Of a DNA stretch of 64,000 nt, positions 43,947-52,750 are shown one piece after another. Position 1 is the stretch's first letter; every line of letters starts with the position of its first letter. The notes beneath the pieces are model-generated. The model did not search any database. It was not told the origin of the DNA and saw only the letters and a list, made by a program, of their open reading frames with translations. The stretch covers positions 1 to 64,000 of the forward strand of contig NZ_BDDT01000014.1 in the NCBI RefSeq assembly GCF_001661495.1, in the 5' to 3' direction. The position numbers were made by a program, and so were the translations under genes. Source of the DNA: Pseudoalteromonas prydzensis. Its GTDB lineage: Bacteria; Pseudomonadota; Gammaproteobacteria; Enterobacterales; Alteromonadaceae.

Positions 43947-45116
43947 CTAACCAAGTTCACCACTAATCGCGTACTTTAAAACCCAGTTTTTTACCGGTCC
44001 GGACGTATTCGCCATCTTTAAAAAACGACTGCGCGCCCACTGTAATGGTGTTACATGATTAGAAAAGCCAAAATAACACGTATCCATCATACTCATCATT
44101 AATAGGTTAGCTTTACGGCGAGTGTTTTCATATTGCTTAAGGTGCTGTGCAGCACCGATATCGTCAACATTACTGAGCTTATCAGCAAGAGCTACAACAT
44201 CTTGAAAACCTAGATTAACGCCCTGCCCTGCGAGCGGGTTAATAGTATGCGCGGCATCGCCTACAAGCACTATTCGCCCTTGTGAGTAACGGTTTGCATG
44301 CTGGCGTGCCAAAGGGAAAACGGCGTGCTCTATAACCTCAAAATCCCCCGCTAGTGGCGGGAAGTTATCCAATACTTGCTGTTTTAACTCTAAAGGGGTT
44401 AACTTTTTTAAGCTTTGTAATTTGCTGCCATCGTCATACCAAATTAAATTAGCGTATGGTGCCTGCATAGGTAAAAATGCAACGGGGCCGGTGGGCTTAA
44501 ATTGTTGCCACGTTTTTACTTGTTGTGGAGCATCGAGTTTAATAAGCACGCCCATACAATGCTGACCATACTGCCAACCGGTAACACCAATACCGGCTTT
44601 TTGGCGTAACATTGATTGTCCACCATCAGCTGCAACGACTAAGTCAGCACAAAACTGTTGTTCTGCGTAATGTAATGTTACTTGTTGAGCATCTTGTTTT
44701 ATTGCGGATAACGGTTGGCTGATCTCAACCACCTCAATATCATACGCTGCAAACTGCTGCCAGAGACTTGCTTGAATTAAGTTATTCTCGATTAAATGAC
44801 CTAAATGAGTGGTGTTTATATCATGGCAATCAAATAGTAGATTGTCGCCTGCGCGTTCGAATGCTTCGAGCTGCTGGTAAGGCGCATGACGATGTGCGCG
44901 CAAAGTAGCCATGGCACCGAGTTCGTCTAATAAATTTTCTGAAAAGCGATTAATTGCCGATACGCGAATATCAACCTTGTCATTAGCAAGAACATCAGCG
45001 GCGTTAATTACACGCTGTTCAATCACCCTTACTTGGCATCCTTGTTTTGCAAGCTTCACTGCGGTAGCTGCACCGACCATCCCACCGCCGACAACAATAA
45101 CCTTATTTTTCATCAT
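43947..45116 (-). CDS. ubiF: UbiF-type FAD-dependent ubiquinone hydroxylase
   Basis: Flavin monooxygenase of the UbiH/UbiF/VisC group, which adds a hydroxyl to the ubiquinone ring. The FAD motif VVGGGMVGAATAVKLA is at the N-terminus and GDAAHTINPLAGQGVNLG binds the FAD ribityl chain. 389 residues from the ATG at 45116, against 391 for E. coli UbiF. An in-frame ATG at 45194 would add 26 non-homologous residues. It lies beside a Met/Leu/Gln tRNA operon and divergent from miaB, as in E. coli, which supports UbiF over UbiH. Confidence 0.88.
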   Translation of the reverse strand: MMKNKVIVVGGGMVGAATAVKLAKQGCQVRVIEQRVINAADVLANDKVDIRVSAINRFSENLLDELGAMATLRAHRHAPYQQLEAFERAGDNLLFDCHDINTTHLGHLIENNLIQASLWQQFAAYDIEVVEISQPLSAIKQDAQQVTLHYAEQQFCADLVVAADGGQSMLRQKAGIGVTGWQYGQHCMGVLIKLDAPQQVKTWQQFKPTGPVAFLPMQAPYANLIWYDDGSKLQSLKKLTPLELKQQVLDNFPPLAGDFEVIEHAVFPLARQHANRYSQGRIVLVGDAAHTINPLAGQGVNLGFQDVVALADKLSNVDDIGAAQHLKQYENTRRKANLLMMSMMDTCYFGFSNHVTPLQWARSRFLKMANTSGPVKNWVLKYAISGELG

Positions 45117-45370
45117 TTTTACGTCACTAATCTGGCTACTTTCAGTGCGTTTGATTGTATCGTACTTCTGTTTATTAGTGCGAGTGAGTTTCATCTTAAT
45201 CCGCTAGAAAAGACGCTTTGTTTGACTTCAATTCACAAACATAAAAACTATACTTGGATCTAAGCGGGTATCCAGCTAAAATACGCGTCCTTTAAGTAAG
45301 CGAACGTGCCACTTATCCTGTTTAGCGCACAATCGTGCCACTACCGAATTGAAAACGAGGCTATATTTCA

Positions 45371-46816
45371 ATGAGTAAAAAGCTGCATATTAAAACCTGG
45401 GGTTGTCAGATGAATGAATACGACTCTCAGAAAATGGCTGATCTTCTCGATGCAACCAACGGCTACCAGTTAACTGATGAAGCTGGGGATGCAGATGTAA
45501 TCCTACTCAATACCTGTTCAATTCGCGAAAAAGCGCAGGAAAAAGTATTCCACCAACTAGGTCGTTGGAAGCTACTTAAAGATGATAAACCCGATCTAAT
45601 CATTGGTGTTGGTGGTTGTGTAGCCTCACAAGAAGGTGATTCAATTCGCCAACGCGCACCTTTTGTAGACGTAATTTTTGGCCCGCAAACTCTGCACCGC
45701 TTACCTGAGATGATCAAACAAGTACAAGGTAACAAAGGCAGCTCTGTGGTTGATATTTCTTTCCCTGAGATTGAAAAGTTTGACCGTTTACCAGAGCCAA
45801 AAGCCGATGGCCCGTCTGCATTCGTTTCAATCATGGAAGGCTGCTCTAAGTACTGTACATTCTGCGTAGTCCCTTATACCCGAGGTGAAGAAGTAAGCCG
45901 CCCGCTTGATGATGTATTATTAGAGATTGCCCAGTTAGCTGAGCAAGGTGTCCGCGAAGTAAACTTATTAGGTCAAAACGTAAATGCTTATCGTGGCGAA
46001 ACCCATGATGGTGAAATTTGTTACTTCTCAGACTTAATTCGTTATGTAGCGGCTATTGATGGTATCGACCGTATACGTTATACCACCTCGCACCCGGTAG
46101 AATTTACACCAGACATCATTGACGCATACGCTGATGTGCCTGAACTTGTCGATCATTTACATTTACCAGTACAAAGTGGTTCGGACCGTATTCTTAACTT
46201 AATGAAACGTGGCCATACTGCGATTGAGTACAAGTCAACAATTCGTAAGTTACGTAAAATTCGTCCTAATTTAAGTATGTCATCAGACTTTATCATCGGC
46301 TTCCCTGGTGAAAGTACCGCTGACTTTGAAGCCACCATGAACCTTATCAATGATATTGGTTTTGATATGAGCTTTAGCTTTATCTACAGCGCACGCCCTG
46401 GTACACCCGCAGCTGATTTGCCTGATGATGTGAGCGAGCAAGAAAAGAAAGAGCGTTTATACCTGTTACAAAATCGTATTACCCAAATGGCGCAACAGAT
46501 CAGTCGCCAAATGTTTGATACAGAGCAACGTATTTTAGTTGAAGGGCCATCGAAGAAGAATCCGATGGAATTACGCGGTCGTACTGAAAACAACCGCGTA
46601 GTGAATTTTATTGGCCCGCACACTGTGATCGGTCAGTTTGTTGATGTACGTATCACTGAAGCACTGCCAAACTCTTTACGTGGTGACTTAATTCGTACAG
46701 AATCAGAAATGAACTTACGCCGCGAAGTTGCTCCTGCTGATATTTTAAGTAAAGCAGCAAAGCCAGAGCCGCAAGCAACACCAAATGAATTAGGTGTTGC
46801 GACTTTCGTTCCGTAG
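45371..46816 (+). CDS. miaB: tRNA methylthiotransferase MiaB
   Basis: Radical-SAM enzyme that converts i6A37 to ms2i6A37 in tRNAs reading codons that begin with U. The N-terminal MTTase domain has its three cluster cysteines (WGCQMN, NTCSIR, GVGGCVA). The radical-SAM triad is CSKYCTFC, and a TRAM domain ends the protein (RILVEGPSKKNPMELRGRTE). 481 residues, typical. First gene of miaB-ybeZ-ybeY-corC-lnt. The window's tRNA-Tyr genes are likely substrates, as they read UAU/UAC. Confidence 0.96.
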   Translation: MSKKLHIKTWGCQMNEYDSQKMADLLDATNGYQLTDEAGDADVILLNTCSIREKAQEKVFHQLGRWKLLKDDKPDLIIGVGGCVASQEGDSIRQRAPFVDVIFGPQTLHRLPEMIKQVQGNKGSSVVDISFPEIEKFDRLPEPKADGPSAFVSIMEGCSKYCTFCVVPYTRGEEVSRPLDDVLLEIAQLAEQGVREVNLLGQNVNAYRGETHDGEICYFSDLIRYVAAIDGIDRIRYTTSHPVEFTPDIIDAYADVPELVDHLHLPVQSGSDRILNLMKRGHTAIEYKSTIRKLRKIRPNLSMSSDFIIGFPGESTADFEATMNLINDIGFDMSFSFIYSARPGTPAADLPDDVSEQEKKERLYLLQNRITQMAQQISRQMFDTEQRILVEGPSKKNPMELRGRTENNRVVNFIGPHTVIGQFVDVRITEALPNSLRGDLIRTESEMNLRREVAPADILSKAAKPEPQATPNELGVATFVP

Positions 46817-46828
46817 GCGAAATTTACT

Positions 46829-46848
46829 GTGCCAGCCTTGGCTGGCAC
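46829..46848 (+). promoter_or_regulatory. stable hairpin between miaB and ybeZ
   Basis: GTGCCAGC and GCTGGCAC close a CTTG tetraloop, a very stable RNA fold. It is 12 bp after the miaB stop and 19 bp before the ybeZ start. No T-run follows, so it is more likely an mRNA processing or protection element than a terminator. Confidence 0.6.
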
Positions 46849-46867
46849 ATCAAAACAGGAAGCAATT

Positions 46868-47929
46868 TTGAGTAATCAATTAAAGAAATTAGAGATTTAT
46901 TTAGAACCCTCCGACAACAAACGTCTTTCCTCTTTATGTGGTCCGTTTGACGAAAATATCAAACACATTGAACGCCGTTTAGGTGTTGAAATTACTCATC
47001 GCGATAACTACTTTAAAATCACCGGAAAAACCACCAGCGCATTTGCCGCGATGGAAATTATCAAAGACTTATATGTCGAAACGCAGCCGGTCCGTGGTGT
47101 TATTACCGAAATTGAAGCAAATACCGTTCATTTAGCAATCAGTGAATCATCAGCATTAGAACAAGATGAACTGAACGAGTATGGCAAAGAAGTGATGATC
47201 AAAACCCGTCGTGGGGTTATCAAGCCACGCAACGATAACCAAGGTCATTATGTCTCGAATATCTTTCGCCACGACATCACCTTTGGAATTGGTCCTGCGG
47301 GCACAGGTAAAACTTACCTAGCTGTTGCCGCCGCTGTTGACGCTTTAGAACGCCAAGAAATCCGTCGTATTCTATTGACCCGACCTGCGGTTGAAGCCGG
47401 CGAAAAGCTTGGTTTTTTACCCGGCGATTTAAGTCAAAAAATCGACCCATATTTGCGCCCATTATACGATGCATTGTTTGAAATGCTCGGCTTTGAAAAA
47501 GTGGAAAAATTAATGGAGCAAAATGTTATTGAAGTTGCGCCACTGGCCTTTATGCGTGGTCGTACACTTAACGACGCCTTTATTATTTTAGATGAAAGCC
47601 AAAATACCACGGTTGAACAAATGAAAATGTTCTTAACCCGGATTGGCTTTAATTCAAAAGCGGTGATCACCGGTGATATAACGCAAGTTGATTTACCTCG
47701 TGGTGCGCGCTCAGGGCTTCGTCACGCTATTGAAGTGCTTAGTGATGTAGATGAAATAAGTTTTAACTTTTTTCAATCACAAGACGTGGTACGCCACCCT
47801 GTGGTAGCTCGTATTGTTGAAGCGTATGAGCGCAACGACGAAGCTGAGCGACAAAAACGCGCCGAAAAACAGCGCGCTAAAGACTTGCTCGCAAATCAAG
47901 AGCAAGCACAACCTGCTACTAAAGAGTAA
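46868..47929 (+). CDS. ybeZ: PhoH-like ATPase YbeZ
   Basis: Cytoplasmic P-loop ATPase of the PhoH family that works with the rRNA-processing endonuclease YbeY. Walker A is GPAGTGKTYLA, Walker B is FIILDESQNTT, and ITGDITQVDLPRG follows. A TTG start at 46868 with AGGAAG five bases upstream is chosen: it gives 353 residues beginning like E. coli YbeZ (LEIYLEPSDN). The upstream GTG at 46829 is the base of a hairpin and is unlikely to be a start. Confidence 0.93.
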   Translation: MSNQLKKLEIYLEPSDNKRLSSLCGPFDENIKHIERRLGVEITHRDNYFKITGKTTSAFAAMEIIKDLYVETQPVRGVITEIEANTVHLAISESSALEQDELNEYGKEVMIKTRRGVIKPRNDNQGHYVSNIFRHDITFGIGPAGTGKTYLAVAAAVDALERQEIRRILLTRPAVEAGEKLGFLPGDLSQKIDPYLRPLYDALFEMLGFEKVEKLMEQNVIEVAPLAFMRGRTLNDAFIILDESQNTTVEQMKMFLTRIGFNSKAVITGDITQVDLPRGARSGLRHAIEVLSDVDEISFNFFQSQDVVRHPVVARIVEAYERNDEAERQKRAEKQRAKDLLANQEQAQPATKE

Positions 47930-47933
47930 TACC

Positions 47934-48392
47934 GTGAACACTGAATTAGATTTACAAATAGCCTGTGAGTTTGACAACTTACCTAGCCTAGAACAATTTG
48001 CGTTGTGGGCTAACAAAGCGCTGAGTCAATATCGTGATGAATCAGAGTTGAGTATCGTGATTGCTGACGAAGAGCAAAGCCAACAACTTAATAATGACTA
48101 CCGTGGTAAAAATAAACCAACGAATGTGTTGTCGTTTGAATTTGAAGCGCCAGCAGGAATAGAGCTGCCTTTGGTTGGCGATTTAGTGATATGCCCGGCC
48201 ATTGTATTAGCTGAGTCAATAGAGCAAGAAAAGTCATTTCATGACCACTTTGCCCATATGGTGATCCACGGATGCTTGCATTTACTTGGATTTGACCATA
48301 TAAAGGATGAAGATGCGAAAGAGATGGAAAGCATTGAAAAGCAATTGCTTGCCGAATTAGGCATAGCAGACCCATATCGGGACGATATTTAA
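47934..48392 (+). CDS. ybeY: endoribonuclease YbeY
   Basis: Zinc-dependent RNase for 16S rRNA 3'-end maturation and ribosome quality control. The metal site HMVIHGCLHLLGFDH has the three histidines of the family pattern. A GTG start at 47934, four bases after the ybeZ stop, gives 152 residues (E. coli has 155). The open frame extends upstream inside ybeZ but without homology. Confidence 0.93.
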   Translation: MNTELDLQIACEFDNLPSLEQFALWANKALSQYRDESELSIVIADEEQSQQLNNDYRGKNKPTNVLSFEFEAPAGIELPLVGDLVICPAIVLAESIEQEKSFHDHFAHMVIHGCLHLLGFDHIKDEDAKEMESIEKQLLAELGIADPYRDDI

Positions 48393-48414
48393 ATTTACGG
48401 AGCAAATAGACGCA

Positions 48415-49296
48415 ATGAGCGACGATAACTCGCAGACTAGCCAGGGTTCTTCTGGCAAGACCTGGTTGGGTAGAATTACCCAAATGTTGCAAGGGGAACC
48501 CCAGAATAGAGAAGAGCTGGCTGAAGTAATTGCCGATGCGCAAGTTCGGGATGTTATAGATCCTGAAACCAAAGAGATGATCGAAGGTGTGCTCGGTGTG
48601 TCAGAATTAAAAGTGCGAGATATTATGATCCCGCGCTCACAAATGATCACACTCGAAGTTGACGCACCGTTGGAAGAAGTCATTCCAATGATGGTCGATT
48701 CTACGCATTCACGGTTTCCAGTGGTATGTGAAGATAAAGACCACATAGAAGGCATTCTACTAGCAAAAGATCTACTACCACTGATTCTGAACAAAGATGA
48801 GCTACTGCCATCATTACGTGATTACTTACGTCCAGCGGTTGTTGTACCAGAAAGTAAGCGTGTGGATACGCTGCTTAATGAGTTTCGCCAACAACGCTAT
48901 CATATGGCGCTAGTTATTGACGAATACGGTGGCGTATCTGGTTTAGTAACAATAGAAGATATTCTTGAGCTCATCGTTGGTGAAATTGAAGATGAACACG
49001 ACGAAGAAGATCAACTAGATATTCGTCAACTTGCAAAACACGTGTTTATTGTACAAGCACTGACACCGGTTGATGATTTTAACGAATATTTTAAAACCGG
49101 CTACAGCACGCAAGACGCTGATACCATCGGCGGTACCGTGCTTCATGCCTTTGGGCACATGCCAGGTCGTGGTGAGCTTATTGAGATTGATGGCTTTCAA
49201 TTTAAGGTAACCAATGCTGATAATCGTCGATTATTGCAATTACAAGTTACCGTGCCAAAGGCTGATGATAACGACAGTGAAGACAATACTGACTAA
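48415..49296 (+). CDS. corC: CorC/YbeX CBS-domain protein
   Basis: 293 residues. Two CBS domains (starting near VRDIMIPRSQM and LRDYLRPAVVV) precede a CorC_HlyC transporter-associated domain that contains GYSTQDADTIGGTVLHAFG. It is soluble, with no membrane segment. CorC is linked to magnesium and cobalt efflux, and YbeX also to ribosome metabolism. Its end overlaps the lnt start by about 30 bases. Confidence 0.93.
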   Translation: MSDDNSQTSQGSSGKTWLGRITQMLQGEPQNREELAEVIADAQVRDVIDPETKEMIEGVLGVSELKVRDIMIPRSQMITLEVDAPLEEVIPMMVDSTHSRFPVVCEDKDHIEGILLAKDLLPLILNKDELLPSLRDYLRPAVVVPESKRVDTLLNEFRQQRYHMALVIDEYGGVSGLVTIEDILELIVGEIEDEHDEEDQLDIRQLAKHVFIVQALTPVDDFNEYFKTGYSTQDADTIGGTVLHAFGHMPGRGELIEIDGFQFKVTNADNRRLLQLQVTVPKADDNDSEDNTD

Positions 49297-50842
49297 CTGC
49301 CTGCATTTAGCTAAAGATAAAAAAGCATGGCTCGCACTGGTTGCGGGCCTTCTTTTAACTTTAAGCTATGCTCCTTTTGAGGTTTGGCCCCTCACTTTTG
49401 CCTGCTTAGCGCTGGCAATCTACACAACTCACACGACTGAACCTGAATTACAGTACGGTAAAAAAGCGAGTAAGCGCGCCGCTAAATACGGCTTCATTTT
49501 TGGCCTTGGCTGGTTTGGCGCTGGGATCAGCTGGGTGCATGTATCCATTGCCACCTTCGGCGGCATGCCGTTAATCGCTTCAGTACTACTGATGGTGTTG
49601 TTATGCGCTTATCTAGCCATTTATCCTACTTTAGCCTTTATGTTTGCCACACGCTTTGCCAGTGGCCCTAATAGCTATGGTTTGTTATTACTTAGTGGCT
49701 TTGCTGTTACTGAGTATTTACGTGGCGTGGTAATGACAGGCTTCCCTTGGCTAAGCTTTGGTTATACTCAAACCGATAGCCCGCTTAACCTACTCGCCCC
49801 CGTGATTGGTGAATTTGGCTTAACCCTTATTTGTATCGCTATTGGCTTTGCGCTCTACCGCCTGCTGTTTACAAGGAACTTTAAAGCCACAGTAGCCACG
49901 ATGCTGAGCATCGCTTTACTATTGGCTATTACACACTATACGCGTAATAACAGCTACAGTGATAAAACCATTAGCACCTTACTGGTACAAGGCAATATCA
50001 AACAGCATCTGCGTTTTGACCCGAGTGAATTTTGGACCACAATGAGTAAGTACCAAGACATGACTCGCCCGCATTGGGATGCAGACTTAATCGTTTGGCC
50101 AGAAGCCGCAGTTCCTGAAATAGAAGCCCTTGCAGATAGTTATTTAGCAGGCTTAGATAGCGCCGCCTCATTTAACAACACCGCCCTCATTACTGGTATT
50201 GTTGACTATCAACGCGACACTAAAGCAATTTTCAACACCTTGATTATACTTGGTAATAAAGAGCGCGACGACGAACATGGCCATTATCAATACCTAGGTA
50301 AAAATCGTTACCAAAAGCACCAATTACTGCCGATTGGTGAGTTTGTGCCGTTTGAAGATATATTGCGCCCTATCGCTCCGTTATTTGATTTACCTATGTC
50401 ATCGTTTTCTAGAGGCGACCAAGTTCAAAATAACTTACGTGCTAATGGCTTAAATATCTTACCGGCCATTTGCTACGAAATTGCGTTTGCTGATTTAGTA
50501 CGTGGTAATTATCGCCATGATTCGGATATTTTATTTACTGTCAGTAACGATGCCTGGTTTGGTGCTTCCCACGGCCCTCACCAGCATATGCAAATAGCCC
50601 GAATGCGCGCCCTTGAATTGCAACGCCCGCTTATTCGTGTGACCAACAACGGCATTAGTGGCGTATACGACCCAATCAGCCAAATTCAAGTTAGCATGCC
50701 ACAATTTGCAGCCGATACCTTGAAAGTCAACGTCAAACTCATTCAAGGCGACAGCATTTATAGTCAATATGGGAATTTTCCTGTTTGGATTGTAGTGGTG
50801 TTAATGGGAGTTGTGGGGATTGCTATAAGTCGTAAGCGGTAA
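49265..50842 (+). CDS. lnt: apolipoprotein N-acyltransferase Lnt
   Basis: Inner-membrane enzyme that adds the third acyl chain to lipoproteins before Lol sorting. About six N-terminal membrane segments, then a nitrilase-like periplasmic domain with the triad E (WPEAAVPE), K (in QKHQLLPIGEF) and C (AICYEIAF), and a final membrane anchor. 525 residues from ATG 49265; GTG 49277 is an alternative. The last four codons and the stop lie inside a GTAAGCG heptamer array. Confidence 0.95.
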   Translation: MITTVKTILTNCLHLAKDKKAWLALVAGLLLTLSYAPFEVWPLTFACLALAIYTTHTTEPELQYGKKASKRAAKYGFIFGLGWFGAGISWVHVSIATFGGMPLIASVLLMVLLCAYLAIYPTLAFMFATRFASGPNSYGLLLLSGFAVTEYLRGVVMTGFPWLSFGYTQTDSPLNLLAPVIGEFGLTLICIAIGFALYRLLFTRNFKATVATMLSIALLLAITHYTRNNSYSDKTISTLLVQGNIKQHLRFDPSEFWTTMSKYQDMTRPHWDADLIVWPEAAVPEIEALADSYLAGLDSAASFNNTALITGIVDYQRDTKAIFNTLIILGNKERDDEHGHYQYLGKNRYQKHQLLPIGEFVPFEDILRPIAPLFDLPMSSFSRGDQVQNNLRANGLNILPAICYEIAFADLVRGNYRHDSDILFTVSNDAWFGASHGPHQHMQIARMRALELQRPLIRVTNNGISGVYDPISQIQVSMPQFAADTLKVNVKLIQGDSIYSQYGNFPVWIVVVLMGVVGIAISRKR

Positions 50843-50859
50843 GCGGTAAGCGGTAAGCG
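50832..50859. repeat. 7-bp repeat (GTAAGCG)4 across the lnt stop codon
   Basis: Four perfect copies of GTAAGCG. The lnt stop TAA (50840-50842) falls in the second copy, so copy 1 and part of copy 2 encode the end of the protein. The unit differs by one base from the GTCAGCG repeat at the left edge. Confidence 0.93.
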
Positions 50860-51139
50860 AGTTTATTCGTAGCTTGGGTTGAGTGTAACAAAGCCCAACA
50901 ACTTATTTTTTAGTAACTCTTAAGTCCACAATACCAACTTAATGCAGCAACAGTGTCATGGGTTTCATCTGCAAAATAACGCAGGTTAACTGTTGATTTT
51001 TCACTTAGATGGGCTTTGAGCTTAACTGAAAGTCCTGTACCCACTAATAATTTGCAATACCTATTTAGCCAAGCGCATCGGCGTTATTTGCAAAGGTAAA
51101 ATATGAATACACTTTTCATAATCACCCTTACGGTATTTA
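50860..51139. other. non-coding stretch with a dispersed-repeat-like hairpin
   Basis: No gene supported. At about 50873-50897, TTGGG and CCCAA arms enclose a segment similar to the GTTGGGYTT...AACCCAA intergenic repeats seen in many bacterial genomes. The remainder is AT-rich without visible structure. Confidence 0.4.
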
Positions 51140-51380
51140 TTAACTGCGTTTCATCAACTTTTTATTCACTGCATCTTTATCTCGTTTGCCGATAGCGAGT
51201 ACATATACTACAACTTCATCATCAATCACTTCATAGGCAAGCCTGTGGCCTGCTGTGCGCAATTTTATTTTATATAGGCTATCAAAACCTCTCAGTTTCG
51301 ATGCCGGTACATGAGGATTTTCTAGTCATTCTATGAGTTTCTTTTTGTGATGCAGGTAAAAATTTGAGCTTATAAGTCAT
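51140..51380 (-). pseudogene. relE-type toxin gene, inactivated by deletion and frameshift
   Basis: Reading the minus strand from an ATG at 51380 gives MTYKLKFLPASQKE, the start of RelE-type toxins. The frame then loses homology. A second frame from about 51327 reads LENPHVPASKLRGF and, further on, EVIDDEVVVYVLAIGKRDK to a stop at 51140, the C-terminal two thirds of the same family. About 15 codons of the middle are missing and the two parts are out of frame (the first frame stops after ETERF). The ATG overlaps the end of the antitoxin gene as in intact relBE modules. Confidence 0.85.
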
Positions 51381-51621
51381 CAATATTTACTTCAACTGCG
51401 GTTGAAACCTTTTCTCTCCGCCTTGCAACAATCTTTGCTAATTCGTAATCATCAATTTCATCAACCAACCTTTCATACGCTGATGCTGAGACTAAATAAG
51501 CGACAAGCTGATTGTCGTTTAAAATAGCAATAGCTAAATCATTCGCATTTTTTATCAGTCCAGCTGGATCTTGTTTTAAATCTGCAATTGTCGCTGAAAA
51601 ATTTGCATGCGAACTTTTCAT
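51370..51621 (-). CDS. RelB/Phd-YefM-type antitoxin, toxin partner decayed
   Basis: 83 residues from the ATG at 51621 (MKSSHANFSA); an ATG at 51642 would add seven. The N-terminal fold (SATIADLKQDPAGLIKNAND with IAILNDNQLVAYLVSASAYERL) matches Phd/YefM/RelB antitoxins. The charged C-terminus would wrap the toxin. The downstream toxin gene is a frameshifted remnant, so this antitoxin is an orphan, possibly protective against related toxins elsewhere. Confidence 0.85.
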   Translation of the reverse strand: MKSSHANFSATIADLKQDPAGLIKNANDLAIAILNDNQLVAYLVSASAYERLVDEIDDYELAKIVARRREKVSTAVEVNIDDL

Positions 51622-51644
51622 AGGTATACCCTTACTATTCAATG

Positions 51645-51710
51645 CGCGGGGTAAACCCGAGCCTACGCTGATCCACCACTTGTAGCAGCGATTTTACATC
51701 GCGACAGCCT
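51645..51710. repeat. extragenic palindromic repeat
   Basis: Two small inverted repeats: CGGGGTAAACCCG (about 51647-51660) and GCGATTTTACATCGC (51688-51702), separated by a segment containing GAGCCTACGCTGATCC. It resembles short dispersed intergenic repeats of Gammaproteobacteria. Genome-wide copy number cannot be seen here. Confidence 0.5.
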
Positions 51711-51753
51711 GTATATATTAGACTCTAAAGTGTGTTACCCAGATTAACAGCAA

Positions 51754-51990
51754 CTATTTCGTAAACAACTTCTCAAACAATAGCTCGGCTTGTTTTAGGC
51801 CTTCTTCCGTCAGTCCAACTGACTTAGCTTTGCCGATGGGGTTGTCGATTAAGCCTTTGTCATGTAATCGATTGGTAATATCCCAATCAATCTGTTTCCA
51901 AGCACGGCAATTGTCGTGCAAGGTTAAATACATCAGTGCTAATGCAGCATCGTCTATTTTATCTGTGTCTATTTGCATGTGCTTATCCAT
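51754..51990 (-). CDS. DUF6429-type small protein
   Basis: 78 residues. IDTDKIDDAALALMYLTLHD, AWKQIDWDITNRLHDKGLID and AKSVGLTEEGLKQAELLFEK form a compact winged-helix-like domain that I recognise as DUF6429. Function unknown. An alternative ATG at 51978 would remove four residues. It is a single gene in an accessory stretch. Confidence 0.75.
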   Translation of the reverse strand: MDKHMQIDTDKIDDAALALMYLTLHDNCRAWKQIDWDITNRLHDKGLIDNPIGKAKSVGLTEEGLKQAELLFEKLFTK

Positions 51991-52221
51991 AACGTATTAA
52001 AAATTTTAATTTTGTCATCATTTAAAAGATAACAGCTATTTATCTGCCCACACCAGTTTTTTACACTCGCGCTTAATTGATTACTGGCCGCACTTAAAAA
52101 ATAAGTGCGGTGCTCATATCCATCTTTATTACGCTTTATTTCACTGGTTTGTAATTAATCATTAGGTCATACCAAGATTACTTGAGACAATCACCCTCGT
52201 CATTTTTAAATAGAGTTCATA

Positions 52222-52461
52222 ATGAAACTATTAGTCAGAAATTTAGCACGAACCACCAGCGAACACGATATTCGCACATTATTTAGCGCTCACGGTAAAG
52301 TTACTAATTGTAATTTAGTATTAGACAAAGAAACGGGCCAATCAAAAGGCTTTGCGTTTGTTGAAATGCCAGATGAGGCGGAAGCAAAAACTGCAATCAC
52401 CGCATTAAATCAAACCAGTGTTGATAAAAGTAAGATACGCGTAAAATTAGCAGACGCTTAA
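52222..52461 (+). CDS. single-RRM RNA-binding protein
   Basis: 79 residues, one RNA-recognition motif. RNP2 is LLVRNLA and RNP1 is KGFAFVEM, with the DKETGQSKG turn between. Bacterial RRM proteins of this size are often cold-induced and bind single-stranded RNA. The 5' leader is long (over 200 bp), as in cold-shock genes. A clear terminator follows. Confidence 0.92.
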   Translation: MKLLVRNLARTTSEHDIRTLFSAHGKVTNCNLVLDKETGQSKGFAFVEMPDEAEAKTAITALNQTSVDKSKIRVKLADA

Positions 52462-52481
52462 TCGTGCGGTACACTCATGTA

Positions 52482-52509
52482 AAAACCAGCATTTTAAGCT
52501 GGTTTTTTT
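52482..52509 (+). terminator. terminator after the RRM gene
   Basis: AAAACCAGC and GCTGGTTTT with a 7-nt loop, then further T. It lies about 20 bp after the stop. Confidence 0.9.
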
Positions 52510-52514
52510 GTATC

Positions 52515-52678
52515 TATACCAATCATGTTAAGTTATTAGCCATTTATAGCGACAGATAAATAGAGTGATAACAAGGCATAAATTTCGACATGTAGTTGTT
52601 CTACTTGAGAAATTTATAACGCAGTTAGCGCTTTATGTAGCACGCTAGAATGGTTAAATATTTAAGCCGATTGGTATT
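52515..52678. mobile_element. MITE-like non-coding element with ATACCAATC ends
   Basis: ATACCAATC (52516-52524) and GATTGGTAT (52669-52677) are perfect 9-bp inverted ends, 162 bp across, with no reading frame inside. The interior carries motifs such as TAGCACGCTAGAATGGT and an acttgagaaatttataacg segment that I associate with dispersed intergenic repeats of Alteromonadales. Mobility is an inference from the ends. Confidence 0.5.
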
Positions 52679-52750
52679 ATTCAGCTCTACTCTTAGTTTT
52701 TAATAAGTGGTAGGGTATCAGTCTGATAGCAAATAACTAAAAGATTCCAA

